Assembly (NCBI GenBank): GCA_030248225.1
Contig: JASANE010003112.1
Span: 62,001-126,000, forward strand
Direction: 5' to 3'
Origin: Trileptium ribeirensis
Taxonomy: Eukaryota > Nematoda > Enoplea > Enoplida > Thoracostomopsidae
DNA length: 64,000 bases
Shown here: in pieces, positions 11,291 to 22,969 of the stretch
How the letters are laid out: the number at the start of each line of letters is the position of its first letter
How positions within the stretch are numbered: position 1 is the stretch's first letter
Position numbers and translations under genes: made by a program
The notes under the pieces: model-generated
Told to the model about the DNA's origin: nothing
Databases searched by the model: none
What the model saw: the letters and a program-made list of their open reading frames with translations, nothing else

Positions 11291-12140
11291 ATATAACTGC
11301 CCTATATAAAAATAAAGGTACTAAGCATGATCCACATAACTATCGTGATATTAGCATTCTTTGTAATGTCTCTAAACCTATCGAAAGTTTCATTAATGAT
11401 ATGTTAATGAACTATCTGTCTAGTATTAACTTTTTCAACTCTGCACAACATGGTTTTTTGAAACGCCGTTCAACTGTCACTAATTTGTTACAATGTGTTA
11501 ATGACTGGGTTTCTTGTAATGATATTGGATCTGTACAGATGTTGTATATTTGGACATTAGAAAAGCATTTAATTCCATTGCTCATGAAAAATTATTGTAT
11601 AAATTAAATCGAGTAGCTGTGCCTAACAACTTAGTGCGATGGATTGCAGACTTTTTACAGAATAGAAGACAGCGCATTAAAGTTAATGATTCTTATTCAA
11701 ACTTTGTTAACATAGATAACGATGTTCCACCGGGTTTTATTTTGGGTCCTACACTATTTCTCGTTTATATAAACGAACTTTCTGAGGTAGTACAATATGG
11801 AAACATCTCTATATTTGCCGACGGCACTAAACTTTATATATATAGCAAAAAAGACAATTTCTACATGTATAATAATTTACAGTTAGATTTGCAAAAAATT
11901 GACGAATGGATGTATACAAATGGACTAGGACTTTCTTTAAATAAGTGTGTAGATTTACACATAGGTCGTAACAATTCGCATGAAATTTATTCAGTCAATG
12001 ATCAACCACTTAATAGCATGGACAGGCACCCTGATTTAGGTGTTTTGATCTGTTCGAACTTAAAATTTAAGGACCATATTTCTTCAATTGTTAAAAAAGC
12101 TTCTTTTTTCCAATCAAATTATTCGTACATTTGTTACTGA
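11059..12140 (+). pseudogene. LINE 2 ORF2: reverse transcriptase
   Basis: Blocks in order: SYISGPDEIPALFLK (about 11155-11200), VWKDANITALYK, QHGFLKRRSTVTNLLQCVND (about 11449-11508), motif A as MDIRKAFNSIAHEKL (11550), motif B as VPPGFILGP and motif C as FADGTKLY (about 11814). The second catalytic Asp of FADD is Gly, and motif A ends in Asn instead of Asp. Downstream, HPDLGVLICSNLKFKDHI matches the post-RT block of CR1-like ORF2. Stops and frame changes break it at several points. Confidence 0.85.
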
Positions 12141-12640
12141 TAACACTGATGTATTATTACAGGTGTATAAATCTTATGTTAGACCTATCCTTGAATATTG
12201 TTCTGAAGTATGGAATCCTGAAACGTGCATTGAGATAGATAAACTGGAAGGGATTCAAGCAGTTTTACCAAATCATTACCTGTTTGTGCTAAATTATCTT
12301 ATGCTGAACGTTTGAAAAACACTAGATTTAGATTCACTTGAATATCGCCGTTGTATTAAAGATCTTGTGATGGTGTACAAAATTTTAAATAATGAAACTG
12401 TATTGAATAGTAATGAATTTTTCACTGTCTCAAATAGTACCTACTACAAGATCTAATTCTTTTCGGCTTACTGTGCCTCGCTTAAACCTTTCTGCAAGTC
12501 AAAAGTTTTTTCATATCGTGTAATTAAACTCTGGAACAGTTTATCTCAATCAACTGTGCGGTCTAGCTCTCTGTCAATTTTTAAATCAAAACTAGCATCT
12601 GAAAAGGCCAAAATTATTGGGATATTGCGTTGTAAATACT
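12141..12640 (+). pseudogene. LINE 2 ORF2: C-terminal region
   Basis: Shifting frames give VYKSYVRPILEYCSEVWNP, then LDSLEYRRCIKDLVMVYKIL, then FSYRVIKLWNSLSQSTV: the same C-terminal signature as in LINE 1. At least two frameshifts and a premature stop are present. About 190 bp of AT-rich 3' UTR follow to the AATAAA at 12830. Confidence 0.75.
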
Positions 12641-12866
12641 AAAGCTTATATTCTTTAGTGATATACTTTATGATTCTTTAGATAAACTTTAGTGTGGCTT
12701 ATATAATGTTGTTGCATTACATTAAATTTATATTACTTTGATTTACGTTATATTAATTTATTATTTTATATTAATTATTAATTTATACTACTCCTTTATT
12801 AGTACGTGTGCTTAAAATTGTTTCCTTTGAATAAATAGTTTGAGTTGAGAATTTGAGTTGAGTTCC

Positions 12867-13107
12867 TATTAGCTAGGTTATCCCAGTAGCACTAACAAGA
12901 AAACAATCGAATTCAGTGCTTATATTATATAAAACATCCCTTAGCGTAACTGTTGCTCCTTCCTGCCACTCATACCGAACTTACGAAACAGACTGAACAT
13001 AAAAACAGAAACAAAATTAAACTTAGGTTAGCTAAACTTAGAAACTAAGGCAACTTATACAGATTAGGTTAACTTAGGATATTTTAAAGAAAACAAAATT
13101 TTAAGAA
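12867..13107. other. Sequence after LINE 2
   Basis: AT-rich, with AACTTAGG-type short words repeated near 13020-13080. No gene seen. Confidence 0.35.
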
Positions 13108-13207
13108 ATAAGAACTTAGGATAAATATTTTAGGGACCAATAAGTAAGTGAAAAACTGAAAACCCCAATTTTAAGGGTTTCGACCCCACCTAGCCTAGGA
13201 GACCCAT
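13108..13207 (+). repeat. Dispersed ~100-bp direct repeat, copy 2
   Basis: Same orientation and near-identical to 1467-1567, including TTTTAGGGACCAATAAGTAA and ACCCCACCTAGCCTAGGA. The two copies flank the gag-like pieces and both LINEs, which is the arrangement expected of LTR remnants, but the repeat is short and its flanks do not match. Confidence 0.65.
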
Positions 13208-14799
13208 TACAATTAGGAAAACTCTAGAATAGAAGAAAAATAGAAACAACAGCACTAGCTACGTAATTTGAGTGTTTCATACCGGCTAAGCAAGCAGTCA
13301 CAAAGAACAAGTAAACCCAGCTATATTTAAGGCAGTAGGCGTAGACGTATTTATTAAAACGTAATTTACCTAAAATATATAATACTATTAAAACAATATT
13401 TTCTGGAAATACATAAACATACGATCGCTAAAGACATCGAATAATTCAATATTAGCGTGATTCAGTGATAAGTTATAGTATTGAACAATGAAGCTGTTTT
13501 ATTTCGTGAAATAAATATAGGTTCGTTCAGTTTATTATCTTCTACAAACTTCAAGTATTGTGAAGGCCATCGTGACAGAGTAATTGTGAGCAGAGATTAA
13601 TCCTCCGCTAGGCCGTTAAGCTTACATGCTCGAGGTCAAGGTCCCCGTGAGAGGGTAGCAGGGTGTGGGGGTGGGCGCTCGTCCGCTTTCCGGGGATACG
13701 GCCGCGATCCGCCGGTCAGCGTGAAGGGATGAAGGTGCAATACGCTCGGCACCTATAAATTCCGCGGTTGCAGAGCCACCAGGTGCGGGGAACGGTTGCA
13801 CATCCTGTCAAGTGGTTCGAGTTCGATTGTCGTGACCCGACTACATCCCTATGAGTTTGTCTGGCCGTTAAGTTTGCACGTTATGGAAAGTGCAAACCAT
13901 TTTGCGATGTGACCTATATGATGTAATGTTTGGCTTCAGAAACTTCGTATATCACTAGTATACCAATTCGGTTGCAGTCTAAGTCAAATTACTTGGAGCA
14001 CACAAAAAGGACAGCTTGCTGCGATGAGTTCTGGGAGCCACAGTTGCACGACTTTAAATCTCATGCCTAGTATGTGGCTCATACAACACCCTCAGATTTC
14101 GTCAAAAGTAAGGCTTGGGGTGTTTTATTTATCCGCTCTAACGGCGGGACATATATTTCTAAGTTTCTATCTGGACAGCATTTAGTCAGCACGTTGATTA
14201 GGATTCTTTCTGAACGAGCGCTGACTGATATGTAAAGGTAAAACATAGTTGACTGGAACAACACATATTTAACTAGCCCGAATAAAAGAAAACTTATTTT
14301 GATGTGTAGACTAATACATGCTCATGGTCCGATGATCCAAGGGTGTAGCCTTGTTGCAGGGAGAGGCCTTCGGTCTTCCAGCCAAGTAGTCTTCAGGCAA
14401 AGAATTTGGGGTAAAGGGTCGGTTAGGGTGTGAGGTGGAAGGGTGTCCTGTGCCTTCAGGGAATAATAATCATTGACTTCTTAAAATTATTGGAGACGAC
14501 AAATACAAGCAGTTTTGGCATTTTATATGCTCCGATTCGTGTTTGCTCGCAAATATATTGAATTCCACGTAGTGTAATATTCCACCGGTGAATCTACATA
14601 CTAACAATACCAATATGTTGTCAAATATATAATTTTGAAGCTTAATATGTGGCCAATTGATCAAAAGTTTGTCATATGACCTGGCTATATCTTCGAAAAG
14701 TAGACATTTGACATTTAACGTTTTGCTTGATTGTTTCTTAAATAGATTGTCCTTTAGAGTATTTTACAATTTTTACTATAATTTGTACTAGGACGAGTT
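13208..14799. other. Unassigned sequence with a GC-rich patch
   Basis: No coding signature. A GC-rich patch at about 13600-13870 is framed by two similar words (GGCCGTTAAG at about 13612 and 13863) and contains a B-box-like GGTTCGAGTTCGA near 13816; a SINE remnant is possible but weak. A second patch lies at about 14320-14450. Confidence 0.35.
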
Positions 14800-15660
14800 C
14801 TAGCCCTAAGGGATCCCAGCTGCACGACCCTTAGTTTTCACTGTGGTGCCGGACAACCCCGGCTTACACGATTCCCCAGTGGATCCTGGTCTGACCGATA
14901 GGAACCGCTTAGCTTACCAGGCTGCCGGCGTGTTTACCAGGGTGTTCGGCCTGGCCCCTATGATGTCCCACGTGTCTAGAGGTATGGAGGTCCCCCTGAG
15001 GGAGGGTCATCCCTAAGCTTTCTCACAGGTAATAAGGCTGACCCGTCGTTCCCTCACTTCCCGTTATTGGGTCCTGTGCCCTGTACCAAAAACCTGCTGA
15101 GGCCCTTAGCGGTAGGACCCGTTTCCAAAAACTGCTTGATGAGCCGAAGGACTATTCCATCATCCTTGGGTCCCTAAACGGCAGAGGTGAGATTGTTTTA
15201 TCTTGGTTCGATGTAGGGTACAGCTAACTGGGCCTTGCGGGGTGAACATTTGCTCCCAGATGCTTAGTGACCTATGCGCCGAAACGAGTGGCTGCCGGGC
15301 GACGAGAGGGAATGCGGATACGAGCGGAGCTAGCTGGAGCGTTGAGAATGATTAAATTGGTCATAGTTGTGCCACTGTATTTGATACGGATGTGGCCGTA
15401 ATTTAACAATAGCAAAGCCGGAGCAGACCCTTGGGTGGGGAGAAAGGCTGGGGCAGCAGGAAAGCGGCGTGGCGGGAGCGAGCATCATTGGAGGGCGGCG
15501 TGCTGTGAAAGAACAGGGAGCCTAGGTCAAACAGTATTGAACATACCCTGGAGGGACTCGTACACTTTCTTGCAATGGGATCCGCCTAACTTGAGTCAAT
15601 CTACCTTGCCTACCAAATTGCACACGTCAAACGTTTATTCGCTAGACTTCCCTTTTCTTT
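14800..15660. other. GC-rich island, possible decayed element
   Basis: GC content is clearly above the surroundings. On the plus strand about 67 codons are open from 14811 (GIPAARPLVFTVVPD...), but I recognise no family, and stops become frequent after about 15015. It could be a decayed retroelement segment; no function is assigned. Confidence 0.3.
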
Positions 15661-16130
15661 GATGAAACATAAAAATAAGAACATGACAACGAAGACATCA
15701 CCCAACCGGGTGCACACAGTAATGTAGTTATTTACATCATGAACGTGTCAGGACCCGAGCCCACGCGCAGGGTCCTTCGTCTCAAAATATCATGTGTGAG
15801 AAACTTAAAAGCGACAAAAAATTTGATTCCCTCCTTTCTTTGCACCCTCTTTCCGGATAACAAAACGATACTTGGTGAGCTCCAGGTGCTCTCTTAGAAA
15901 GCGGAACCCTTGACCCGAACTTTTACTAACTAATGACCCCTACTCTTGGAAGATGAAATCAACTAGTGACCTTTGATGAAGCTCGTTTAGAAAATCAGAA
16001 TCCTCGCAACAAAATTTGCAATTTAAGCCTTGGCCTTCGGTTCACCTGCACATTGCTCATGTAAAATTCCCTCTCTGTTCTTAGCACCCCCTAAAAATTT
16101 TCTAATTTGTCTTGATCCATCGCAGAGGCG
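15661..16130. other. Unassigned sequence
   Basis: No coding motif or strong repeat noticed between the two GC-rich zones. Confidence 0.3.
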
Positions 16131-16320
16131 CGGGCACAGCACTGACGAGAGCGCGGGGCATCGAATGGACACCTCAGCACCTGCAAGGGCTGCCCCAATT
16201 CCTAGGCTTACACGAGAAACTCGAAAAACAATGCAAAAGCCTCGGGTGGATCTCTTCCACACGTCTGTCGGTCGAAGACTTCACCCGAGCCAAACGCAAC
16301 TCCCAAAAATTTCGGTGTCC
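16131..16320 (+). repeat. Diverged ~190-bp direct repeat, copy 1
   Basis: Matches 16590-16775 in order: GGCACAGCACTGACGAGAG against GGGACAGCACTTACGGGAG, the shared block GCGCGGGGCATC, the shared words AGGGCTG and CCTAGGCTT, then GGTGGATCTCTTCCACACGT against GGCGGACCTCTTCCACGCGT, and CGAAGACTTCACCCGAGC against CGAAGAGTCCACCCGAGC. Apparent identity is moderate, so this is an old duplication or two members of one repeat family. Confidence 0.65.
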
Positions 16321-16589
16321 AAAATTTATTTCGACTGCCGCGTGTACGTCACTATCAGTGAAAATCACTAGACCGCTCCGAGTACTACTCGTCATTGATA
16401 GCCAACGAATGCTAACCCAACTTGGAAATGAAATTAAACCCTACTAAACAATACACCCACCGGGCGTCCACAACAAACACAACCCTGTGGGTGGGGAGCC
16501 AGTCGAGTGCGGGAGCGTCCCTTGTTAATGGCAGGTCAGTCATTTTAAGACCAGTTTTGGCAAAAGTCTAGTCTACTTTCGGTAGCGGG

Positions 16590-16775
16590 GGACAGCACTT
16601 ACGGGAGCGCGGGGCATCCAATGGACAGACAAGCAACCGAAAGGGCTGTCCATGGGCCTAGGCTTGAGCGAAAAATTCAAAATTTTGCAGAAAAACTCCG
16701 GGCGGACCTCTTCCACGCGTCTGCAGGTCGAAGAGTCCACCCGAGCAAACGAGAGAAAAACGCGAGAGAGACAAA
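16590..16775 (+). repeat. Diverged ~190-bp direct repeat, copy 2
   Basis: Second member of the pair with 16131-16320. Open frames of 95-117 codons overlap both copies on both strands, but they are unrelated in sequence to known proteins as far as I can tell and are probably a by-product of high GC. Confidence 0.65.
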
Positions 16776-17640
16776 ACTTCCAAAACACCAAAAAACCACG
16801 GAGACAACCGCCGACAAAACGCGTCAAATGTTTGCAGCTAAGCCGCTCGACTGGTCCCAATTCTCAAAGGTGTCTATTTCTTTTATACCGTCGGGGCCCC
16901 CTTGCTCGCCTGGCAAATGTAAAATTTTATATTACAAACATCGCCCATATCGAGAAATCTGCTAGTCGTCCGATACATATAAGACAAATGAATGTACACA
17001 GATAAGCGGCATAATGATAAACCAAAACTATACAACGCTGGTCTTCACTAAGCACAGCCGCTGGTCATCAACGATGGCAATTGTAAGAAAACAACGTACA
17101 AACAGCAAATGTGGCCGAATGTTGCCGGCAATGGCAAAACCGCCCGCTGGTCGGTGCGGCCAAGTTTAAGAGGAAAGACATACCGGCGCTCAGGGCACTG
17201 GTTTCTCGTAGGGATATCGGCACATTTTTGCCGATATCTCAGGATCTAAAAGCAGTAGGCGGTGGGGGCAGGACCAAAATCGTGCCCTGGCAGACCGGCT
17301 ACTGATAAAAGTTTAAAATTTAATATATCTTTTATAAGAGGCCCGTTAGAGGCCATTTTAGGAGGAAAATATTCAAAATTTTGAGGTTCCAGCCAAGTTG
17401 GGAGGATCCTGAGCGGACCCGTAGGGGTGGCGGCCACGGTTTGCACTAACGAGTTAGGGTAGGACCCGATAAGCATACCGGGCTCTGAAAAACCGGGGGT
17501 TTTAATTATTTTATGTGGCCTTTTAGACTTAGAAAATTGGGGGCTTAAACGCCTGTTCGGGGGTCCGTAAGTACTTAGGGGAGCCAAATTTTTTGACCCG
17601 CCTGGACAACTTGATGGTTTAGTTACCCCCGTTCCCCTAA
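16776..17640. other. Unassigned sequence with a short hairpin
   Basis: A perfect 8-bp inverted repeat (GATATCGG at 17213-17220 and CCGATATC at 17231-17238) flanks a 10-base loop with a T run. The open frame at 17246-17587 (minus) is uniform in look but matches nothing I know. Confidence 0.35.
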
Positions 17641-20580
17641 GTTTGGTAGAAAACCCGAAATTTGGACTTTTGGCGCCCTACCATAAAATGATACCTTAGA
17701 AATTTTGTATCCCGTGATATTCGCTGGTACATTTTTTTCCAAAGCTGAAAGTTTTTGTTATCTCAAAATGATCGACTAGTCTTAACCCAAAAATAAAATA
17801 TCAAAAAATATAGTACACCCTGAAAAATATTCTAAATGTTAAGTAGAGACTTTTTGGCAAAATATTTTGCAAAATTAAACTATTTTGGCTATATTAACTA
17901 TCCTTAACATACAAATATCACAATATGGAGGCTTTTGCCGTCCATCGACGACTCAGAGCACATGGACTGATACCAAATTCAACAAGATTAGCCGTACACA
18001 GCGCATATATAACTGCGGCGGAGGTTTAGCACCACGGTAGTGCTGTTAAAGGTAAATACTATAATTTTATTGACAATGTGTTTTAATATAATTGATCCGA
18101 GTTCGTTCTGATTTGCCGATCATCATAGCCAATACGAATAATTAGCCTAAATGAAGTGCTTTATGAGCTTTTGGGAATTTTGGTCCAAGTAACCCCGAGG
18201 GGCGGAAATAAAATGTAGGCTATGATGTTCTCGATATGCTAAGCCAAACCTAAGTAGGAGACTGCCGCCCCGAACCCTTCGCTCTAAGCTGTTCTTTGTC
18301 CAACGTTATAAAGTAACGCCCTTCATGGTTACTTGGGACGGGAACATAATAGTTTAGCTATACAGCAGGACGTTTCTACTCCATCAATTACTCTATCAAT
18401 CAATTTGCTTTTAATACTCTTTCCTACCATCGCCTGCTGATTTACCGACATCTCTGAAGCCTGCGCGCAACATTATATTACATTATCGAAAATAAAATTA
18501 GGTCGATCCTTTTCAAGTATAAATGCAATTAATATTTGACAATACATAGCCGCAGTTACATGATGTGCACAGGGTCTTCAAAACGTTAGGACATCGCAGG
18601 CAATTTTAAACGTAATTAACTATGTAATTTGGAGATTGAACGTTCTGGTCGCGGATAATAAACAATTATTAATATGCCAGATGCTGATCTAGCATCGTCG
18701 AACTTTAAAGCTCAGTTATTAAAATTGGCGGTGATAATCATGAAATCACTGCGAACTTGTGAATAAAGTTAATTTACCGGCGTACCATCATAGTCGTATA
18801 ACCTTTGTATGTTATGTCACATCATATACCTAATGAATGTGCGGTGGCATGTATTATAGATTGAACCTTGGGCTTATATGGTGCTTATCTTACATGATGC
18901 AAATCGAGAAAGAATGTACCGCAGTCATTCATCACGCGTATGATACTATGTAAATTACATACAAAGTTTATGCCACGATAAGTGGCGTTCCAGGTAATGC
19001 TACAATTTTATTCACAATGTGAGTTTTTATAGAATTATTGACACAAAGCAGTATTTCCTGAATACCACCCCCAATTTGAATAATGAGCTTGAATATTAGA
19101 CAATCCTAGACCATTCTTTGGTAATTTCACATTTTAGTGTCGGCAAGATGAACCTACTTAATCTATCTTTTCAATAGTAGATTACATTTAAACTTTTGTC
19201 TACAAATGGCTTCCAGCCTCACAGACATTTCTTAAACCTGCATACATCACGGAACTATATTACTGAAAAGTAATGGGTTGTAGGCTTTATGAGGATCGAC
19301 CAAAATTTAAACTCGCGTACAAATATTTCGACTGATCTTTTAGCAAGCCGAAATGATGTGTGAAAAACGAGTCCTTTCGTTTATCGTTAGGCCGAAATTG
19401 GTCAATTTTTAATATACAGCAGTAATTTTGATTCCGTTCGACTCAGCTGAACGTGCTAGTTCCGAAAATACTCATTTAGGCCAGTTTTACGACAACTGTT
19501 TCGATTTTTAGGTTAGCAATAGCACCCAAAATTTTCGAAAAAATTTTTCTCAATAAACATATAATTTTATATATGATTCGAACAATAAGGACGAGTTGAG
19601 TTTAATAGTGGTGATTAGATGGTTAAGGAGCTGTTGCCATTTATGCTCAATCCCAAAGAGTTATCTTAAGCCTAAGTCCTTAATTCACAGACCAATTGCG
19701 CAAATTTAAACTCGTCAATGCGGAACAAATAATAGATAGAGACGCACATTTATCGAGAATTTATTTCGAAAATTTTAGGTGCCAATGGAACCCAAACACA
19801 CAACACGTTTATGGTCATATCACTATTCACGCATTGCTCTATAGCTAAATGTATGTACATAGAAGCACGCCAAAATTCATCAATGTGTTGTCTAGTACTG
19901 GTGTAAGCAAGGTTATCAAGTCGTGTGGATGTATAACCCAATGATTATTCACAAATAACAGAATAATATATATTGCATGATTCTATCGTAAAAGATTTGT
20001 GTTAGCTTGATTTATTTTACGCGATGATTATAGAAAAGATTCCTTTTGACCGGAACTGCTTAAATGACATTGTATAGTGATAGTATCCACAACCATCGCT
20101 TCTATAGGGTGCTTCGCTATCCTATAAATTAATTTATTTAACGATTGTTATTGAATCTTATATACGAAGAAAAGTAGATCCAGCTTGGCGCATGACGTAA
20201 GAATATCCAAATTAATCACCAGTAGCCTCTATTCTGTAAGAATTTTGAGAGCCGGATATTACGTTCATGGCAATTATTATGTTATTCAAATCGAAACTTG
20301 ACGTTGTTGGTGTAATACCGCGAATATATGACTGCTCAATGCATTGTGCTTTCACCTCGTCCAACCGATTCTTGATAAATGAGATATCGGTGACATGGCT
20401 GTACGAATTTTCGTCAAGAGTAATGGTATTGTTCTAAGAACAGCTACTAGTATCGAACAGAGAGAACGGCAAATTAGTTCTTTTTCCTACTCATTTGCCC
20501 TAAGAATACGTAACAAACACTTTCATTATAAAATAATTGCAAAATGTGCGAGTTATGAAGATGAATTTTTTTATATCAAT
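17641..20580. other. AT-rich gene-free stretch
   Basis: No coding signature on either strand. A faint direct similarity was noticed between about 18015-18200 and 18975-19130 (shared AATTTTATT.ACAATGTG and neighbouring words about 950 bp apart), suggesting an old duplication. Confidence 0.35.
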
Positions 20581-22131
20581 TCGTCAATTATCAATATTAG
20601 AGACCTGAGCCCAATCGGGCTTAGGTCGGATCGGGTCGGGTCGAGATGAATTCGAAATATTTTATCGTCTCGGTATGTACAATCTCCTTAGAAAGATTGG
20701 AGGAAACGACCCGAAACAATAGTTGTAGTACCGCGCATCAATGGAAACAATTTAATGTTATTGTGTAGACTTGGTACAAGATGATTGCTTGTCTTAACGC
20801 TTTCAACACCAACTGAGCTAATTGCCCTCAAGTATGTTGCTACCCGTTGTACAAATGAAGTATGTCGCATTAACCATATTTGCAACGTGTCGCTCATATT
20901 GCGAGGTTCATTAAATAGCTGAGCAAGAAGTTTCCAAATAGCTCAGTAGTTTGTCTATGCCATTTTCACTAATACGATAGGGTTTCGATCCGCGGCACCG
21001 GCTTGAGTATGTCAAATATTGTACCACGATAAAAACTAGCTCTGGTTTTAAAAGGTTAACAAACGTTTCAACACTACCGTAGTGAACGACCAATTCAAAA
21101 GGTTTTTTCTGTGTGCTTTTATTTGTACATGATAACCACTTATTAAAATATCCAACCCTGGAAGTTTGACGACGAAACGGTAACGGAAGCGACCTAATTG
21201 CCACAGTTGTCTACAATGAACATAATATTTTCTATTCTTCAGTTTTTTATTTGAGAAGAAAGCTTTTTTCGGTCCAACATAGCAAATAACGCCGCCATTG
21301 ATTTAAGCTAGGCATTGCAACGCGATGCGCAAATTGAATTTGTCGTGCGAGTTGGGTAAAGATTAGTTTGATATATTCAGTGCTTGAACCCAAACGCGGG
21401 CATACCCCATGTTCTCCCTAATTTTGGCAAGGTTATCCTTTACGTAGAAGACGAGTCAGTTTTAAATATATATGAAATTTTTATATTTATATACGAAATA
21501 TGCCTACAACGAGCAACATTAGACAATATTTGAAATGAAGGGTTTGTACGCATGGTCTTTTGTGATGTTAGCAAAGGTACAAGTCACCTATGTACCATGC
21601 ATTGTTGGGTCATTTCAAGTTTTCCTCTCAGGTTATTATTTTAAATTTCTCCATTCGAATGGTAGTATATTGTTTTGTCTTTCTAAATCTGAGCCAAATC
21701 ATAAGTCTCTCCATAAGTCCAAGACTAAACCTAAACTTCGCTTGGGGTTACAATTCCACTTTAAATTTATTCCCATGGTACTCATATCAAATTTCTCTCA
21801 CTGCTATGATTGGGGATTTTGACGTGACCCGTTTTCCTAGCTTATCATGTCAAAATTTTTACCTCTCTCCAGGTTGGTTGTATAAAGTTTTTAACATTTA
21901 TGGGTTTGGTTAAAGTTAAAGCTCGCTAAGTTTACGACATCCTAAGTTTGGGCCTGAGTTTTGGCTCACAACTAAGTGTCAAATTTTTGCGGCATTGAAT
22001 ACAATTCAAGTTTCCACCTTCTGTTATAGTAGATGAACTTGTCGTAAAATAGATTCAAATTTATAGATGTTAAAATAGACGCTTTGCCGCATAGAGTCAC
22101 AGAGTCACTTGAGTGTGATAGTGTGAATTGT
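20581..22131. other. Unassigned AT-rich stretch
   Basis: A short palindromic word (GAGCCCAATCGGGCTT) occurs near 20608. The word GACGCGATG.GCAAA.TGA (21317 region) recurs at about 22132 and 22319, linking this stretch to the repeat unit that follows. The minus open frames at 20688-21204 have no recognisable motif. Confidence 0.35.
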
Positions 22132-22485
22132 GACGCGATGTGCAACTTGAGTTTGTCTGTATTTGCACGTTCATACTTGTCGGTTCGCTTTATGAGGCTA
22201 CATAAGGAACTGTGAAATAACTGCTAAATAACGTAGTGGCTAACGCACCAGGCTCTCAAAAAATGGTCCAAGTTCAGTATGCTGTCATGCAAATGTTTTT
22301 TTACAACGACATCAATTACGACGCGATGCGCAAACTGAGTTTGTCGTGCGACATGACTTTGAACATGCGGCGTTGTTCGCTCGCTTTGTGTGATTCCTTG
22401 GGAACCGAGCAAAAGCTCTTAAATAGCGTAGTTGCTATCGTACAAGGCTTTCAGTAAAACGATCCGAGTTCCATTTGCTGTCGTG
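22132..22485 (+). repeat. Tandem ~187-bp unit with tRNA-like module
   Basis: The word GACGCGATGYGCAA starts units at about 22132 and 22319. Each unit continues with a CGCTT...GGAAC stretch and then a tRNA-like block (TAGTGGCTAACGCACCAGGC at about 22231, with GGTCCAAGTTCA downstream; the second is more decayed at about 22428-22475). The order resembles the satellite units at 50.9-54.7 kb, so a common tRNA-derived origin is likely. Confidence 0.5.
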
Positions 22486-22969
22486 GCACATGCTGCTTCA
22501 GTATTTGACGAAATACAGAATTATTCATGCACGAAATCGTTAAATGATATTGCCGTAAATCAAAGTTTTGTTTTAGAAAACTTTAACTAATTTAAGTGAT
22601 GATTTATATTTCTATGATATGTAACTTGTCATGACCCAGTCATGACGCAATTTAGTTGCGTCTTCTATGATTTATTGATTAACCAATTTGTGGATGCGGT
22701 TTTAAATTTTAATGATGAATATAAAATAGGCATTTTCATGAATCCGTTTTTGCTCACAGGTTGAACGGCACGACATTACAGACTAAAATTAGCTCACATT
22801 TTGCTGCATGGCTTGTAAGTTTGCTGTTATATATTCCGATTTTTCTTAAATTTTGCAACGCATGTAACTTTGGCTGTCTTCCCAATCTAAAACTACTTAT
22901 AATCTTAACTTTTATAGTAAAACCTTTGTGTAACAGTTCGTAACATCGTATACTCACCTGTTTATAATC
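22486..22969. other. Unassigned AT-rich sequence
   Basis: Nothing recognised; frequent stops in all frames. Confidence 0.3.

Larger units (their letters stand above)
7770..12866 (+). mobile_element. CR1-like LINE, near full length but broken (LINE 2)
   Basis: In order: a short 5' leader, ORF1 with a PHD-like finger (7929-8372) and a C-terminal part (8472-8813), ORF2 endonuclease (about 9005-9730), RT (about 11059-12140), CR1-type C-terminus (12141-12640), AATAAA (12830-12835) and a short repeat tail (TTTGAGTTGAGAA twice, 12838-12861). It is interrupted by stops, frameshifts and an 850-bp tandem duplication. ORF order, PHD finger and repeat tail fit the CR1/L2 group of LINEs. Confidence 0.85.

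Noticed and set aside
13612..13872. Complete SINE bounded by GGCCGTTAAG words
   Set aside because: There is a B-box-like word but no convincing A-box at the right distance and no tail.
18015..19130. Old ~950-bp duplication between 18.0 and 19.0 kb
   Set aside because: Only a few short AT-rich words match; this is too weak to call without an alignment.
20688..21204. Minus open frames as a small gene
   Set aside because: Short, in two frames, with no conserved motif and no matching splice signals that I could see.
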